Of a DNA stretch of 56,352 nucleotides, positions 15,663 through 24,609 are shown in pieces. How positions within the stretch are numbered: position 1 is the stretch's first letter; the number at the start of each line of letters is the position of its first letter. The stretch spans positions 1-56,352 of the forward strand of contig DDGC01000020.1 of NCBI GenBank assembly GCA_002337455.1, written 5' to 3'. The notes beneath the pieces are model-generated. The model did not search any database. It was given only the letters and a program-made list of their open reading frames with translations, and was not told the DNA's origin. The position numbers and the translations under genes were made by a program. Source of the stretch: Rhizobiales bacterium UBA1912. Lineage in GTDB: Bacteria; Pseudomonadota; Alphaproteobacteria; Rhizobiales; Devosiaceae.

Positions 15663-16217
15663 ATGCGCATCGTCGCCGGAAAATTCCGCGGCAAACAACT
15701 CGAAGCACCGAAGTTGGACGATATTCGTCCCACTTCGGACCGCGTGCGCGAGGCCGTGTTTTCGATAATCGGAAGCCGTATCGGTCCCCATCTCGAGGGC
15801 CGCTATGTGCTCGATCTGTTTGCCGGAACGGGCGCCTTGGGCTTTGAAGCGCTGTCGCGCGGCGCCGCCCATTGCGTCTTCATCGATACCGGCATCGAGG
15901 CGCGTGGCCTGATTCGCGGCCATATCGAGCTTTTTGGCGTTGGCGGCCAGACCAAGCTGCTCAAACGCGACGCGACCGATCTTGGTCCAGTCGAACGGAT
16001 CAAACCTTCGGACCTTGTTTTCGTCGACCCCCCGTACGGCAAGAGCCTCGGAGAAAAAGCCATCGCCAGCGCGCTCGCCGGCGGTTGGATTGCATCCGAC
16101 GCTCTGATCGTTCTGGAAGAACGCAAGGACGTCGCGATCGAGGCCCCATCGGGCACAACACTCATCGACCGCCGTGAATATGCCGAAACGGCAATAACCT
16201 TTCTTGAGGTGATTTGA
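15663..16217 (+). CDS. rsmD: 16S rRNA (guanine(966)-N(2))-methyltransferase
   Basis: RsmD methylates N2 of G966 in 16S rRNA during 30S assembly. The 184-residue protein begins MRIVAGKFRGKQL, the usual family start. It carries RPTSDRVREAVFSI, the SAM-binding motif VLDLFAGTGALGFEALSRGA and the catalytic motif FVDPPY. It starts 4 bases after the rluB stop, so the two are probably translated from one message. The family and length match; no unusual features. Confidence 0.95.
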   Translation: MRIVAGKFRGKQLEAPKLDDIRPTSDRVREAVFSIIGSRIGPHLEGRYVLDLFAGTGALGFEALSRGAAHCVFIDTGIEARGLIRGHIELFGVGGQTKLLKRDATDLGPVERIKPSDLVFVDPPYGKSLGEKAIASALAGGWIASDALIVLEERKDVAIEAPSGTTLIDRREYAETAITFLEVI

Positions 16218-16245
16218 TACTCGCCCCACAGCGGGCGGCTGCCTT

Positions 16246-18066
16246 CTATCGCCGCCCGAACAGGCGCTCCAGATCGCCCTTTTTGAGTTCGATATAGGTT
16301 GGGCGGCCGTGAATGCACTGGCCCGAATGGGGCGTGGCCTCCATTTCCCGCAGCAACGCATTCATCTCGTCAGCCCGTAAACGCCGTCCCGAGCGAACCG
16401 ATCCATGACAGGCCATACGAGCGATGATCGCGTCCATGCGCTCCTCGAGCACCGCCACATTGTCCCATTCCGCCAGTCCATCCGCGAGGTCGCGGACCAG
16501 CCCCTCGATGTCGGCTTGCCCCAAGAGGGCAGGGGTTTCGTTGACTGCTACGGCCCCCGGGCCGAAACGTTCGAGATAAAGCCCGAGCTTTTCGAGCATC
16601 GGCGCAGCGTCTTCGAGGCGCCCGCAATCTTCTTCTGGGAGGTCGATAACCACGGGGATCAGCTGCCGCTGGCTCGCAACCGGCCCACTGCGCAATTGGG
16701 TGCGGAAACGTTCATAGACCAGACGTTCATGCGCCGCGTGCTGATCGATCAGCACCAGCGCGTCGCCATTCTGGGCAACGATGTAATTCTCGAACACCTG
16801 TGCCCGCGCCACGCCGAGCGGAAAGTCCTGCTGCTCGGCTGAAGACGCCTCTACCGGCTCATGCCGGGCGCTGGGAGCATCGAACTTGCGGATTTCGGCG
16901 GCCAAGCCCGGTGAAAAGGCACTCTGCTGGCCCAGCAAGGGTGATGGCGCTCTGTAGCCCGTCGACGCGCCGGCCGGTTCGGCAAAGCTGCTTGTCTGTT
17001 CGGCCCCACCCTGAGGCATGGGAACTCGAAAGCTGGCCAACGCCGATTCCGCCACGCTTGACGACGCACGAAAGCCCGCGGCTGCCAGCGCTTCGCCAAT
17101 AGCCCGGATAACGGCGCCGCGCACCGCGCCTTGATCGCGAAAGCGCAATTCGGCCTTTGTGGGGTGCACGTTGACATCGACTTCGCCCGGATCGATGGCA
17201 ACAAAAAGCGCAATGACCGGGAACCGGTCGCGATGAAGGAAATCGGCATAGGCAGCCCGCACCGCGCCGAGCAGCACCTTGTCACGTACCGAACGGCCGT
17301 TGACGAAATAGAACTGGTTGAGCGTATTGGCGCGGGAATAGGTCGGCAGTCCCGCCAGCCCGCCGACAACGATGCCACCGCGCGAAAATCCGATCTGCTG
17401 GGCGTTCTCGGGAAAATCCGCCCCGATGATCTGCGCCAGCCGGGCGTGAACCGCATTCTCGCCAGTCTGGGCGGGCCAGTTGATCGGCTGCCGGTCGGTG
17501 CCAGACAAAACGAAATGCACCCCGCGATGCGCCATGGCCAGGCGCTTGATCACATCGGTTATCGCCCCGGTTTCGGCCCGGTCGGTTTTGAGGAACTTGA
17601 GCCGGGCCGGGATATCGGCAAAGAGGTTCTTGACCTCCACAACCGTGCCGCGATTGATCGGATGCGGCACCGGGCCGGATTTGACACCGCGCTTGAGTGA
17701 GATTTTCAGCCCGGTCTCGGCATCCTGCGTACGTGAAGCGATCGAAAGATCGGACACCGAGCCGATAGAAGCCAGAGCTTCCCCGCGAAACCCCAGTGTC
17801 CGAATGTCGTCGAGCCCGTCATCCTTGAGCTTGGAGGTCGCGTGTCGCTCGACCGACAGCACCAGGTCGGCCTCGTCCATGCCATGTCCGTCGTCCTCGA
17901 TGCGGATCAGGCTCTTTCCGCCCGCTGCCGTGGTGATCGCGACGCGCTTTGCTCCAGCATCGAGTGCATTTTCGACCAGTTCCTTGACGACGCTGGCCGG
18001 CCGCTCGACGACCTCGCCGGCGGCAATCTTGTTGACCAGATCGTCTGGAAGCTGCCGAATGGCCAT
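16246..18066 (-). CDS. mutL: DNA mismatch repair protein MutL
   Basis: MutL links MutS mismatch recognition to downstream repair. The 606-residue protein has a GHKL ATPase N-terminus with VVKELVENALDAGA, DDGHGM, RHATSK and GFRGEALASI, a variable linker (about 335-420), and a C-terminal dimerisation/endonuclease domain. The latter contains DQHAAHERLVYE near residue 440, matching the DQHA(x)2E(x)4E endonuclease motif of MutL proteins from bacteria without MutH. CIHGRP near the end corresponds to the CPHGRP motif. It converges on rsmD with a 28-base gap and is divergent from tadA. Confidence 0.96.
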   Translation of the reverse strand: MAIRQLPDDLVNKIAAGEVVERPASVVKELVENALDAGAKRVAITTAAGGKSLIRIEDDGHGMDEADLVLSVERHATSKLKDDGLDDIRTLGFRGEALASIGSVSDLSIASRTQDAETGLKISLKRGVKSGPVPHPINRGTVVEVKNLFADIPARLKFLKTDRAETGAITDVIKRLAMAHRGVHFVLSGTDRQPINWPAQTGENAVHARLAQIIGADFPENAQQIGFSRGGIVVGGLAGLPTYSRANTLNQFYFVNGRSVRDKVLLGAVRAAYADFLHRDRFPVIALFVAIDPGEVDVNVHPTKAELRFRDQGAVRGAVIRAIGEALAAAGFRASSSVAESALASFRVPMPQGGAEQTSSFAEPAGASTGYRAPSPLLGQQSAFSPGLAAEIRKFDAPSARHEPVEASSAEQQDFPLGVARAQVFENYIVAQNGDALVLIDQHAAHERLVYERFRTQLRSGPVASQRQLIPVVIDLPEEDCGRLEDAAPMLEKLGLYLERFGPGAVAVNETPALLGQADIEGLVRDLADGLAEWDNVAVLEERMDAIIARMACHGSVRSGRRLRADEMNALLREMEATPHSGQCIHGRPTYIELKKGDLERLFGRR

Positions 18067-18139
18067 TGGTGCTGATTCTCCTTTGCCTCATTCTAACGGG
18101 GCGGACACGTCCCGCCAAAGCTGATATGAGCGCCAGACC

Positions 18140-18589
18140 ATGACCACGTCCGACAATCCCATGGAAATCGCTTTCGCGCTTGCCGCCGAGGCCGCCGCTG
18201 CCGGCGAGGTGCCCGTCGGTGCCGTCATCATGCGCGGCGGCAAGGTGCTGGCCACGGGCCGCAATACCATGCGCCAGAGCGGCGATCCCACGGCCCATGC
18301 CGAATTCAACGCAATCCGCGCCGCACTCGCGGCCGACGGTACGGGCCGCCTGGCCGATTGCGATCTCTATGTGACGCTCGAACCCTGCACCATGTGTGCC
18401 GGTGCCATTGCCCACGTCAAACTGCGGCGGCTCTATTACGCTGCGGAAGATCCAAAGGGTGGAGCGGTCGATAACGGCGTCCGGTTTTTCGACCAGCCCA
18501 CGTGCCACCATGCGCCCGAAGTGATCGGAGGCGTCGCTGCCAGCCGGGCTGCCGAAATGCTCAGGAAATTTTTCGCTGAGCGGCGATAA
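18140..18589 (+). CDS. tadA: tRNA-specific adenosine deaminase
   Basis: TadA converts A34 to inosine in tRNA-Arg(ACG), an essential wobble modification. The 149-residue cytidine-deaminase-fold protein has the zinc ligand and proton-shuttle motif HAE (His53, Glu55) and PCTMC (Cys83, Cys86). The start MEIAFALAAEAAAAGEVPVGA is typical. It is divergent from mutL. Its last 29 bases overlap the convergent patatin-like gene on the other strand. Confidence 0.95.
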   Translation: MTTSDNPMEIAFALAAEAAAAGEVPVGAVIMRGGKVLATGRNTMRQSGDPTAHAEFNAIRAALAADGTGRLADCDLYVTLEPCTMCAGAIAHVKLRRLYYAAEDPKGGAVDNGVRFFDQPTCHHAPEVIGGVAASRAAEMLRKFFAERR

Positions 18590-19424
18590 ACCCTTCGACC
18601 TTCGCCGAGATCTCGCGCTTGAAGCGATCTTTCTCGGCCTCACCAGCCTTGATGATTTCCCGCACACGCCAATATTCGTGCGCGCCGATATTGACGTGGT
18701 GGGGCCGGAAATAAAGGTCGGGCGGATAGGCCGCGATCATATGGGCGATCAGCTGGTGCATCATGATCTGGGCAGATCCGAACCCGATGTCGAGCATCGT
18801 CGGAATGTAGCCGTCCGGCCAGGCATGGGGATCGCCATTCACGTCAATGCCGACAAGAATGTCGGCGCCCGCCGCTGCGTGGTCGAGAGGCAGGGGATTG
18901 ACCACCCCGCCATCGACCAGAACGGTCTTGTGGTAGTGGACGGGCCTGTAAAGGCTCGGCACGGCAAGCGACGCCGCCAAGGCCGGCTTGAGCGCGCCTT
19001 CATGGAACGCAACCTGATGCCAGGACCTGAAATCGGTCGCGACACAGGTGAACGGTATCTTGAGCCCCTGAAATGTTTCCGGCATATCATCGGGGGTGAA
19101 TGTATCTACCACCTGAACCGGGTCGAGCTGGATCGATATACCCTCGCGGAAAATCTTGGCCATCGACCGGACCTGCGTGGACAGCAGGCGCCCGAACAGC
19201 CCGTTCATCGTCCCCAGCATTTCATAGGACAGCCCACGGATTTCCCGGCCCTTGAGCCCGGCCGCCCAGCCCGATCCGATCAGCGCACCGATCGATGTTC
19301 CGGCGATCCGGTGCGGGACGAGGCCGAGCTCATCCATCGCTTCGATGAAGGGAATATGCGCCAGCCCCCGGGCCGCGCCGCCCCCCAGCGCGATGCCGAT
19401 TCTGGGATCACTGATCGTCCCCAT
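18561..19424 (-). CDS. Patatin-like phospholipase, RssA-type
   Basis: The 287-residue protein has the patatin hydrolase signatures: the oxyanion segment LGGGAARG (13-20), the nucleophile motif GTSIG with Ser45, and the dyad Asp in VDGGVVNPLP. Its size and layout match the bacterial RssA/YchK group, which are predicted serine lipases with unsettled substrates. I start at ATG 19424; a GTG two codons upstream (19430) is possible. The 3' end overlaps tadA by 29 bases in convergent orientation. It is followed upstream by purD on the same strand, about 60 bases apart. Confidence 0.88.
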   Translation of the reverse strand: MGTISDPRIGIALGGGAARGLAHIPFIEAMDELGLVPHRIAGTSIGALIGSGWAAGLKGREIRGLSYEMLGTMNGLFGRLLSTQVRSMAKIFREGISIQLDPVQVVDTFTPDDMPETFQGLKIPFTCVATDFRSWHQVAFHEGALKPALAASLAVPSLYRPVHYHKTVLVDGGVVNPLPLDHAAAGADILVGIDVNGDPHAWPDGYIPTMLDIGFGSAQIMMHQLIAHMIAAYPPDLYFRPHHVNIGAHEYWRVREIIKAGEAEKDRFKREISAKVEGFIAAQRKIS

Positions 19425-19490
19425 GGCCACAAGCCCTCCGGTTCCTCCGTCAGCCTAATCTAGCCAAATCGGGTTGAGAAGTGATTGCTG

Positions 19491-20750
19491 TTATAGCGCG
19501 CGCCACCCGATGTCGCGGCGGCAAAATCCATCCGGCCAGTCAATGGCATCGACCGCCGCATAGGCGCGCTCGCGCGCTTCACCCACATCATCACCGATCG
19601 CTGTCACGTTCAGCACCCGCCCGCCACTGGCCAGAAGCCTGTCGCCATCCCGCACAGTTCCTGCGTGAAAGACTTGAATGGTATCGCTATCCAGACCAGC
19701 GGCGTTCGCTATGACCGTATTTTTCTCGTATGCGCCCGGATATCCGTTGGCGGCGAGCACCACCGTCAGGGCAACCTCCCGCTTCCAGCGTGGAGAAACA
19801 TTGGCGAGGGTGCCATGCGCGGTGGCTTCGAGGATATCGAGCACATCGCTCTCGAGCAGCATCATCAGCACCTGGGTTTCGGGGTCGCCGAACCTTGTAT
19901 TGAATTCGATGAGCTTGGGGCCGTCCTTGGTTATCATCAGCCCGGTGAACAGCACGCCGGAAAACGGTGTCCCGCGCGCCGCCATGCCCTTGATGGCCGG
20001 AGCAGCGATCTCGCGATAGGCACGCTCGATCAGCGCGTCGGTCATTACAGGAGCCGGGGCGTAGGCGCCCATGCCCCCCGTGTTGGGCCCCTTGTCGTCG
20101 TCGAAGGCGCGCTTATGGTCCTGCGCGGCCGGCAGAAGAATCGTGTGTTCGCCATCGCAGATGGCAAAAAGGCTAGCCTCGTCGCCGACCAGACACTCCT
20201 CGATCACCACTTCCGCACCAGCCGCCCCGAACGTGCCGGAAAAGCAGTCGCGCACCGCCTCCCGTGCCTGTTCGAGCGTCTCGGCAACCGTGACACCCTT
20301 GCCGGCGGCCAGCCCGTCGGCCTTGATGACGATTGGAGCGCCCTGCCGATCCAGATAGGCCAGCGCGGGTTCGAGCGCATCGAATTTCGCGTAAGCTGCG
20401 GTGGGGATGCCCATCTCGTCGCATAGCGCCTTGGTGAAGGACTTGGAGCCTTCGAGTTGAGCGGCAACTTTCGATGGACCGAAAACGGCAAGTCCCGCCG
20501 CTCGCAAATCGTCCGAGATTCCCGCCACCAGCGGCACTTCGGGGCCTACCACCACGAGGTCGATCTGCTCGCGCAGCGCAAAATCAACAACGCTGGTATG
20601 GTCGGTCACATCGAGCGCGACGTTTTCGGCAATAGCCTGCGTCCCGCCATTGCCCGGCGCGACAAACAGTTTTTCGAGCCGGTCCGATTGCGTCATCTTC
20701 CAGGCCAGCGCATGCTCGCGTCCGCCCGATCCGATCAGCAATACCCGCAT
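19491..20750 (-). CDS. purD: Phosphoribosylamine-glycine ligase
   Basis: PurD (GARS) joins glycine to phosphoribosylamine with ATP, the second step of purine synthesis. The 419-residue length is normal. The N-terminus MRVLLIGSGGREHALAWK, the motif VVGPEVPLVAGI and the ATP-grasp segments APIVIKADGLAAGKGV and LIEFNTRFGDPETQ identify it clearly. It is divergent from xseA across about 100 bases. Glycine use here is only loosely connected to the gcv operon elsewhere in the window. Confidence 0.96.
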   Translation of the reverse strand: MRVLLIGSGGREHALAWKMTQSDRLEKLFVAPGNGGTQAIAENVALDVTDHTSVVDFALREQIDLVVVGPEVPLVAGISDDLRAAGLAVFGPSKVAAQLEGSKSFTKALCDEMGIPTAAYAKFDALEPALAYLDRQGAPIVIKADGLAAGKGVTVAETLEQAREAVRDCFSGTFGAAGAEVVIEECLVGDEASLFAICDGEHTILLPAAQDHKRAFDDDKGPNTGGMGAYAPAPVMTDALIERAYREIAAPAIKGMAARGTPFSGVLFTGLMITKDGPKLIEFNTRFGDPETQVLMMLLESDVLDILEATAHGTLANVSPRWKREVALTVVLAANGYPGAYEKNTVIANAAGLDSDTIQVFHAGTVRDGDRLLASGGRVLNVTAIGDDVGEARERAYAAVDAIDWPDGFCRRDIGWRAL

Positions 20751-20848
20751 GGCTCACCCTCTTTGCTGTAAGATTGGCGCCCATCTATCATGTGCGATGA
20801 CAACTCGCCACCCTTGACGGCGCTTCCCGGCTCGGCCACCAACGACAC

Positions 20849-22399
20849 ATGAGCGATAATCAATCCAACGCCTTCGAATTTACCGTTTCGGAAATCTCCC
20901 AGGCGGTCAAACGCACCGTCGAGGACCAGTTCGGCTATGTGCGCGTGCGCGGCGAAATCTCGGGCTTTCGCGGCCAGCACAGCTCGGGCCATTGCTATTT
21001 CACGTTGAAGGACGATGGCGCCGCCATGGACGCGGTCGTCTGGAAGGGCAGCTATTCGCGTCTCGCCTTCAAGCCCCAGGAAGGTCTGGAAATCATCGCC
21101 ACCGGGCGGCTGACCACCTATCCGCGTTCGTCCAAATATCAGATCGTCATCGAAAATATCGAACCCGCAGGTGCCGGTGCTCTTATGGCGCTGCTCGAGG
21201 AACGGCGGAAAAAGTTCATCGCCGAGGGCCTGTTTGCACCAGAGCGCAAGCAAGAGCTCCCCTACCTGCCTCGAGTGATCGGCGTCGTCACCTCCCCGAC
21301 TGGAGCGGTGATCCGCGACATTCTCCATCGCCTCGATGACCGCTTTCCCTCCCACGTGATCGTTTGGCCCGTGCGGGTGCAAGGCGATACCTGCGCTCCC
21401 GAAGTGACCGCTGCCATCGACGGCTTTAACGCCTTTTCGCCGAACGGCCCCATTCCGCGGCCGGATCTGTTGATCGTTGCGCGCGGCGGGGGCTCCATCG
21501 AGGACCTTTGGGGCTTCAACGAGGAGAGCGTGGTCCGCGCCGTCGCGCGTTCGGAAATCCCGGTGATTTCAGCGGTCGGGCACGAAACCGACATCACGCT
21601 CATCGATTACGTTGCCGACAGGCGCGCACCGACCCCAACAGGCGCCGCCGAGATGGCCGTACCGGTGCGCGGCGAACTCATCGCCTATGTCGATGATCTC
21701 GGTTCGCGCCAGCGCATGGCGGCACGTCGTATCGCAGCTAATCTCAAGGATCGTCTCCGCGCCGCATCCGCAGGGCTTCCCCGGGCCGGTGATCTCGTTT
21801 CCACCCAGCGCCAGCGACTCGATATGGCGAGTGCGCGGTTGGGTTCGGGTTTGCGTGCCGCCCAGCACACCAAGGCCATGGATCACCAACGGATCGCCGG
21901 ACGGTTGGCCATTGGTCTTTTGCGCCAAAGGCTCGATGCCGCCGCCAACCGGCTGCACACCGCCAGCACGCGCGGTCGCCACGGATTGCAGACAAGGGCA
22001 GGGCGGGCGCGGGTTGCATTCTCGCCCGTAGCCAGCCGCTTGCGTCCGGGCCTCCTGACGACGCCGATCGCTCAGGGACGCCGCCACCTCGACGCCACCT
22101 CCAACCGCATGGACCCGGCATTCATACGGATCGTCGAAACCCGCAGGGCGCGCCTCGACGGGCTGAGCAAGCTCCTGTCATCGGTCAGCTATCATCAGGT
22201 CCTGGCCAGGGGGTTCGCTTTGGTCACCGATGCCGGTGGCAATCTCGTGCGCGCGTCCGATGACGTCAAACCTGGCGATGCCTTGAATATCGATGTGGCC
22301 CAGGGCTCGATTGCGGCAACCGTGTCCGGTGCGCCCCCGATACCGCGCAAGAAACCGCGCGCCGAGGGCGGCGGTGGAGAGCAGGAAAGTCTGTTTTGA
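20849..22399 (+). CDS. xseA: Exodeoxyribonuclease VII large subunit
   Basis: XseA with several XseB subunits degrades single-stranded DNA. The 516-residue protein has an N-terminal OB-fold (about 9-105, with GYVRVRGEISGFRGQHSSGH) and the catalytic core with VIGVVTSPTGAVIRDIL, RPDLLIVARGGGSIEDLW and SAVGHETDITLIDYVADRRAPTP. An Arg-rich helical region (about 285-440) follows, which in the family forms the XseB-binding coiled coil. No xseB lies in the window. DUF2093 follows about 46 bases downstream. Confidence 0.96.
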   Translation: MSDNQSNAFEFTVSEISQAVKRTVEDQFGYVRVRGEISGFRGQHSSGHCYFTLKDDGAAMDAVVWKGSYSRLAFKPQEGLEIIATGRLTTYPRSSKYQIVIENIEPAGAGALMALLEERRKKFIAEGLFAPERKQELPYLPRVIGVVTSPTGAVIRDILHRLDDRFPSHVIVWPVRVQGDTCAPEVTAAIDGFNAFSPNGPIPRPDLLIVARGGGSIEDLWGFNEESVVRAVARSEIPVISAVGHETDITLIDYVADRRAPTPTGAAEMAVPVRGELIAYVDDLGSRQRMAARRIAANLKDRLRAASAGLPRAGDLVSTQRQRLDMASARLGSGLRAAQHTKAMDHQRIAGRLAIGLLRQRLDAAANRLHTASTRGRHGLQTRAGRARVAFSPVASRLRPGLLTTPIAQGRRHLDATSNRMDPAFIRIVETRRARLDGLSKLLSSVSYHQVLARGFALVTDAGGNLVRASDDVKPGDALNIDVAQGSIAATVSGAPPIPRKKPRAEGGGGEQESLF

Positions 22400-22445
22400 C
22401 CACCACCCCAAAGCCCGCTAAAAAAGGGGCAGAGGAACGCCGCCC

Positions 22446-22667
22446 ATGAATATTCTCGATTCCGGCTTTGCGCCGTCCGAAGCCAAGATCCGTTACCTTG
22501 ATGCCGACTACGTCGTCGTCAAGCCGGGTACTTTCGTGCGCTGCGCAATCACCAACGCGCCCATCCCCATCGAGGATCTGACCTATTGGAGCGTGGACAG
22601 GCAGGAGGCCTATGCCGATGCACAGGCCGCCTTCACGGCCTATCAACGCTCCATCGGCGAGAAATAA
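22446..22667 (+). CDS. DUF2093 domain protein
   Basis: The 73-residue protein matches the DUF2093 family over its whole length: EAKIRYLDADYVVVKPGTFVRCAIT, then IPIEDLTYWSVDRQEAYA. The family is small, widespread in Hyphomicrobiales and of unknown function. An AGAGGAACG ribosome site precedes the ATG. It follows xseA on the same strand, an arrangement I believe is conserved, and converges on the DUF4170 gene with a two-base gap. Confidence 0.88.
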   Translation: MNILDSGFAPSEAKIRYLDADYVVVKPGTFVRCAITNAPIPIEDLTYWSVDRQEAYADAQAAFTAYQRSIGEK

Positions 22668-22669
22668 CC

Positions 22670-22915
22670 TCAGGCCGGCTTGGCTGGTTGGGCCGGATCA
22701 AGCAGCTTGTGCATATGCACGATGAAATAGCGCATCTCTGCGTTGTCCACCGTCATTTGTGCCTTTTGCTTCCAGACCGCATAGGCCGAAGCGTAGTTGG
22801 GATAGACGCCCACGATATCGACTTCATCGAGATTTTTGAACTCGACGCCTTCGAGTGCGGACATCTCTCCACCGATCACGAGGTGGAGCAATTGTTTGGC
22901 GGGTGCTTCGCTCAT
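22670..22915 (-). CDS. DUF4170 domain protein
   Basis: The 81-residue protein has the DUF4170 pattern: LHLVIGGEMSALEGVEFKNLDEVDIVGVYPNYASAYAVWK, ending in a conserved MRYFIVHMHKLLDP. The fold is probably a small alpha/beta unit; no activity is known. It starts three bases after the stop of the CysQ-like phosphatase gene, so the two are co-transcribed on the minus strand. Confidence 0.82.
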   Translation of the reverse strand: MSEAPAKQLLHLVIGGEMSALEGVEFKNLDEVDIVGVYPNYASAYAVWKQKAQMTVDNAEMRYFIVHMHKLLDPAQPAKPA

Positions 22916-22918
22916 GCC

Positions 22919-23758
22919 TTAAGCCTGTGGTTCTGGATTGTCGGAATCTGGTTGTGGGCAGCCATAGACGACGCGCAAGGCATCGCACAAGGGCGATAAT
23001 AGTGAAATGTCGGCGGTCGCGGCAAGCGCAGCATGGCGCGTGTCGGCGCCATTGTAGCGCGGCGTGCCCAGACATACGTCCTCAAACCGCGCACCTGCTT
23101 CCGAAAGGATGATATCGGCGCCAGCGATGTCCCAGTCCTGCGCGCCACGCCGGGCGACTGCCGCATCGAGTTTGCCCGAGGCGACCTGCACGAGCCGATA
23201 GGCAAGCGAGGGATAGGCGGGGCCCCTCGTGTGGTTCAGGCCAATGGCGGCAAGTTCGTGATGCACTGCCGCCGGCGCCGGGATCAGCGGAGCCTCCGAG
23301 GACGTCCGGCGGGCCCGCATCGGCACATCGTTGCAGGTCGCGCCAAGGCCCAACCCGCCCACATACATTTCATCTCGTACCGGTGCATAGACCACGCCGG
23401 CAACGGCCACTCCATTCTCGACAACCGCAAGCGAAATCGTCCAGCTGTCCTCCCCGCGGATATATCCGCGCGTCCCGTCTATGGGATCGACGATAAAAAC
23501 ACGCTGATGCCCGAGCCGGGCAGGGGAATCCGCCGTTTCCTCGCTCAGCCAGCCATAGTCGGGCCGCGCAGCGCGCAGGGCGCCGGACAGGAAAGTGTCG
23601 ACGGCCACATCGGCTTCCGAGACCGGAGATGTGAGATTTTTGGTCCACGTGCGCATATCGGTTCTGAAAAAACCGAGCGCGATTATCCCCGCATGGACTG
23701 CCGCCGATTTGAGCAGCTTGATGTCGTCTTTAATGCCCTGGGGGACAGTGGTGGGCAT
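22919..23758 (-). CDS. Inositol-monophosphatase-family phosphatase, CysQ-like
   Basis: The protein is 279 residues from the ATG at 23758, chosen for the GGGAG ribosome site five bases upstream; the frame is open to 23851. The metal-binding motifs of the family are present: SEE in YGWLSEETAD, DPIDGTRGYIRG, and WDIAGADIILSEAG. The EDSWTISLAVVENG segment suits 3'(2'),5'-bisphosphate nucleotidases (CysQ), which remove the PAP left from sulphate activation. An inositol phosphatase role cannot be excluded. It is upstream of and coupled to DUF4170, and divergent from DUF6101 across about 270 bases with no other gene. Confidence 0.85.
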   Translation of the reverse strand: MPTTVPQGIKDDIKLLKSAAVHAGIIALGFFRTDMRTWTKNLTSPVSEADVAVDTFLSGALRAARPDYGWLSEETADSPARLGHQRVFIVDPIDGTRGYIRGEDSWTISLAVVENGVAVAGVVYAPVRDEMYVGGLGLGATCNDVPMRARRTSSEAPLIPAPAAVHHELAAIGLNHTRGPAYPSLAYRLVQVASGKLDAAVARRGAQDWDIAGADIILSEAGARFEDVCLGTPRYNGADTRHAALAATADISLLSPLCDALRVVYGCPQPDSDNPEPQA

Positions 23759-24026
23759 GCCCACTCCCAAACCGATCAGTGTCACGCGTACCGTCCGCTG
23801 GCGCGGATAGCACTTTGGGCCCTTGTTAGGCCGATAATCGGGCATGCGCAAGCGGCGCGGTTAATCGCTTCTTACACAGGGTGAGATTCCGCTAACCCAT
23901 TTTGACACAAGAGAAACTTAACCCCGTTTTTTAAGCCGATGATGAGAGCGCCGCGCTAGATTGGGTTCAACGAAAAGAGAGCACCAAAAAACAAAAAGCT
24001 CTCGGAAGTTGACAGGAAGGCGCAAT

Positions 24027-24539
24027 ATGGTTTTCGGCGTGATCGTCGATGGGTTTCCATCGACTCTTTTGCAAGGCGCGATCTATCCGCGGCATCTGGT
24101 TCACCGGGCGACCAACGATAACGGTCGGCGCGACGACATGATGACCGTGACCGTGCGGCGCAAACTCGACAAGAGCGGTGTGACCGTCAAGATCAAGGTG
24201 CCGGTTGCCGAATATGTCGGTGTTTCCGTTTCCACCCGGATCACGGACGAGGGCAATCTGTCCAGCGCCATCGAACTCATTCATTCCGACGAGGACCTCA
24301 ACTACCGGGTCTTTGAGGAAGAAGGCAATTCCAACGTCGTGGCCGAATGGCAGAATTGGGGCCGCAAGCTGCGTTTGCCGCTCTATATCCGCTCCGGCGA
24401 TGGCGCGCTCGTTGCCTATTCCCAGCAGATCGACGGCGTCATGGTCGGCAATTCCAACGGCCGGCGCATGCTCTCGGCCGAAGCCGAACGCCGCACCCGC
24501 TTTGCCCGCCGCCGCAAGCCGGGCGAAAAACAGGCCTGA
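24027..24539 (+). CDS. DUF6101 family protein
   Basis: About 170 residues from the ATG at 24027, which has a strong AGGAAGG site seven bases upstream. The frame is open to 23961. The pattern fits DUF6101, a Hyphomicrobiales family: a beta-rich middle (VKIKVPVAEYVGVSVS), the segment VVAEWQNWGRKLRLPLYIRSGDG, and a very basic C-terminus RRTRFARRRKPG that could contact nucleic acid or membrane. No function is known. In the leader, GAGAGC (23977-23982) and GCTCTC (23998-24003) can pair. The call rests on memory of the family pattern. Confidence 0.65.
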   Translation: MVFGVIVDGFPSTLLQGAIYPRHLVHRATNDNGRRDDMMTVTVRRKLDKSGVTVKIKVPVAEYVGVSVSTRITDEGNLSSAIELIHSDEDLNYRVFEEEGNSNVVAEWQNWGRKLRLPLYIRSGDGALVAYSQQIDGVMVGNSNGRRMLSAEAERRTRFARRRKPGEKQA

Positions 24540-24573
24540 TCGTATTCCCTGCGACCTCCAAAAAGCAGGCACT

Positions 24574-24593
24574 GCCCCGCCCACCGGCGGGGC
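24574..24593. terminator. Bidirectional terminator between DUF6101 and ubiA
   Basis: Perfect eight-base stem GCCCCGCC/GGCGGGGC with a CACC loop. On the plus strand it is followed by CTTGTGCTTTT. On the minus strand it is followed by a run of five U nine to ten bases after the stem. The genes on either side converge, so it can serve both. Confidence 0.75.
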
Positions 24594-24609
24594 CTTGTGC
24601 TTTTGGGGC

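Noticed and set aside
13706..15708. Two long minus-strand frames over rluB, including a Pro/Arg repeat product
   Set aside because: The apparent repeats are the reverse reading of the RluB tail. No start signal or domain supports a gene.
20642..20672. GGCGCGACAAACAG inside purD considered as another copy of the GCGCGACAAAACA repeat
   Set aside because: It encodes the conserved PurD segment FVAPGN and lacks the other repeat blocks.
23759..24026. TTGACA near 23904 in the cysQ-DUF6101 spacer considered as a promoter
   Set aside because: No acceptable -10 box lies 16-18 bases downstream, so I could not support a site.
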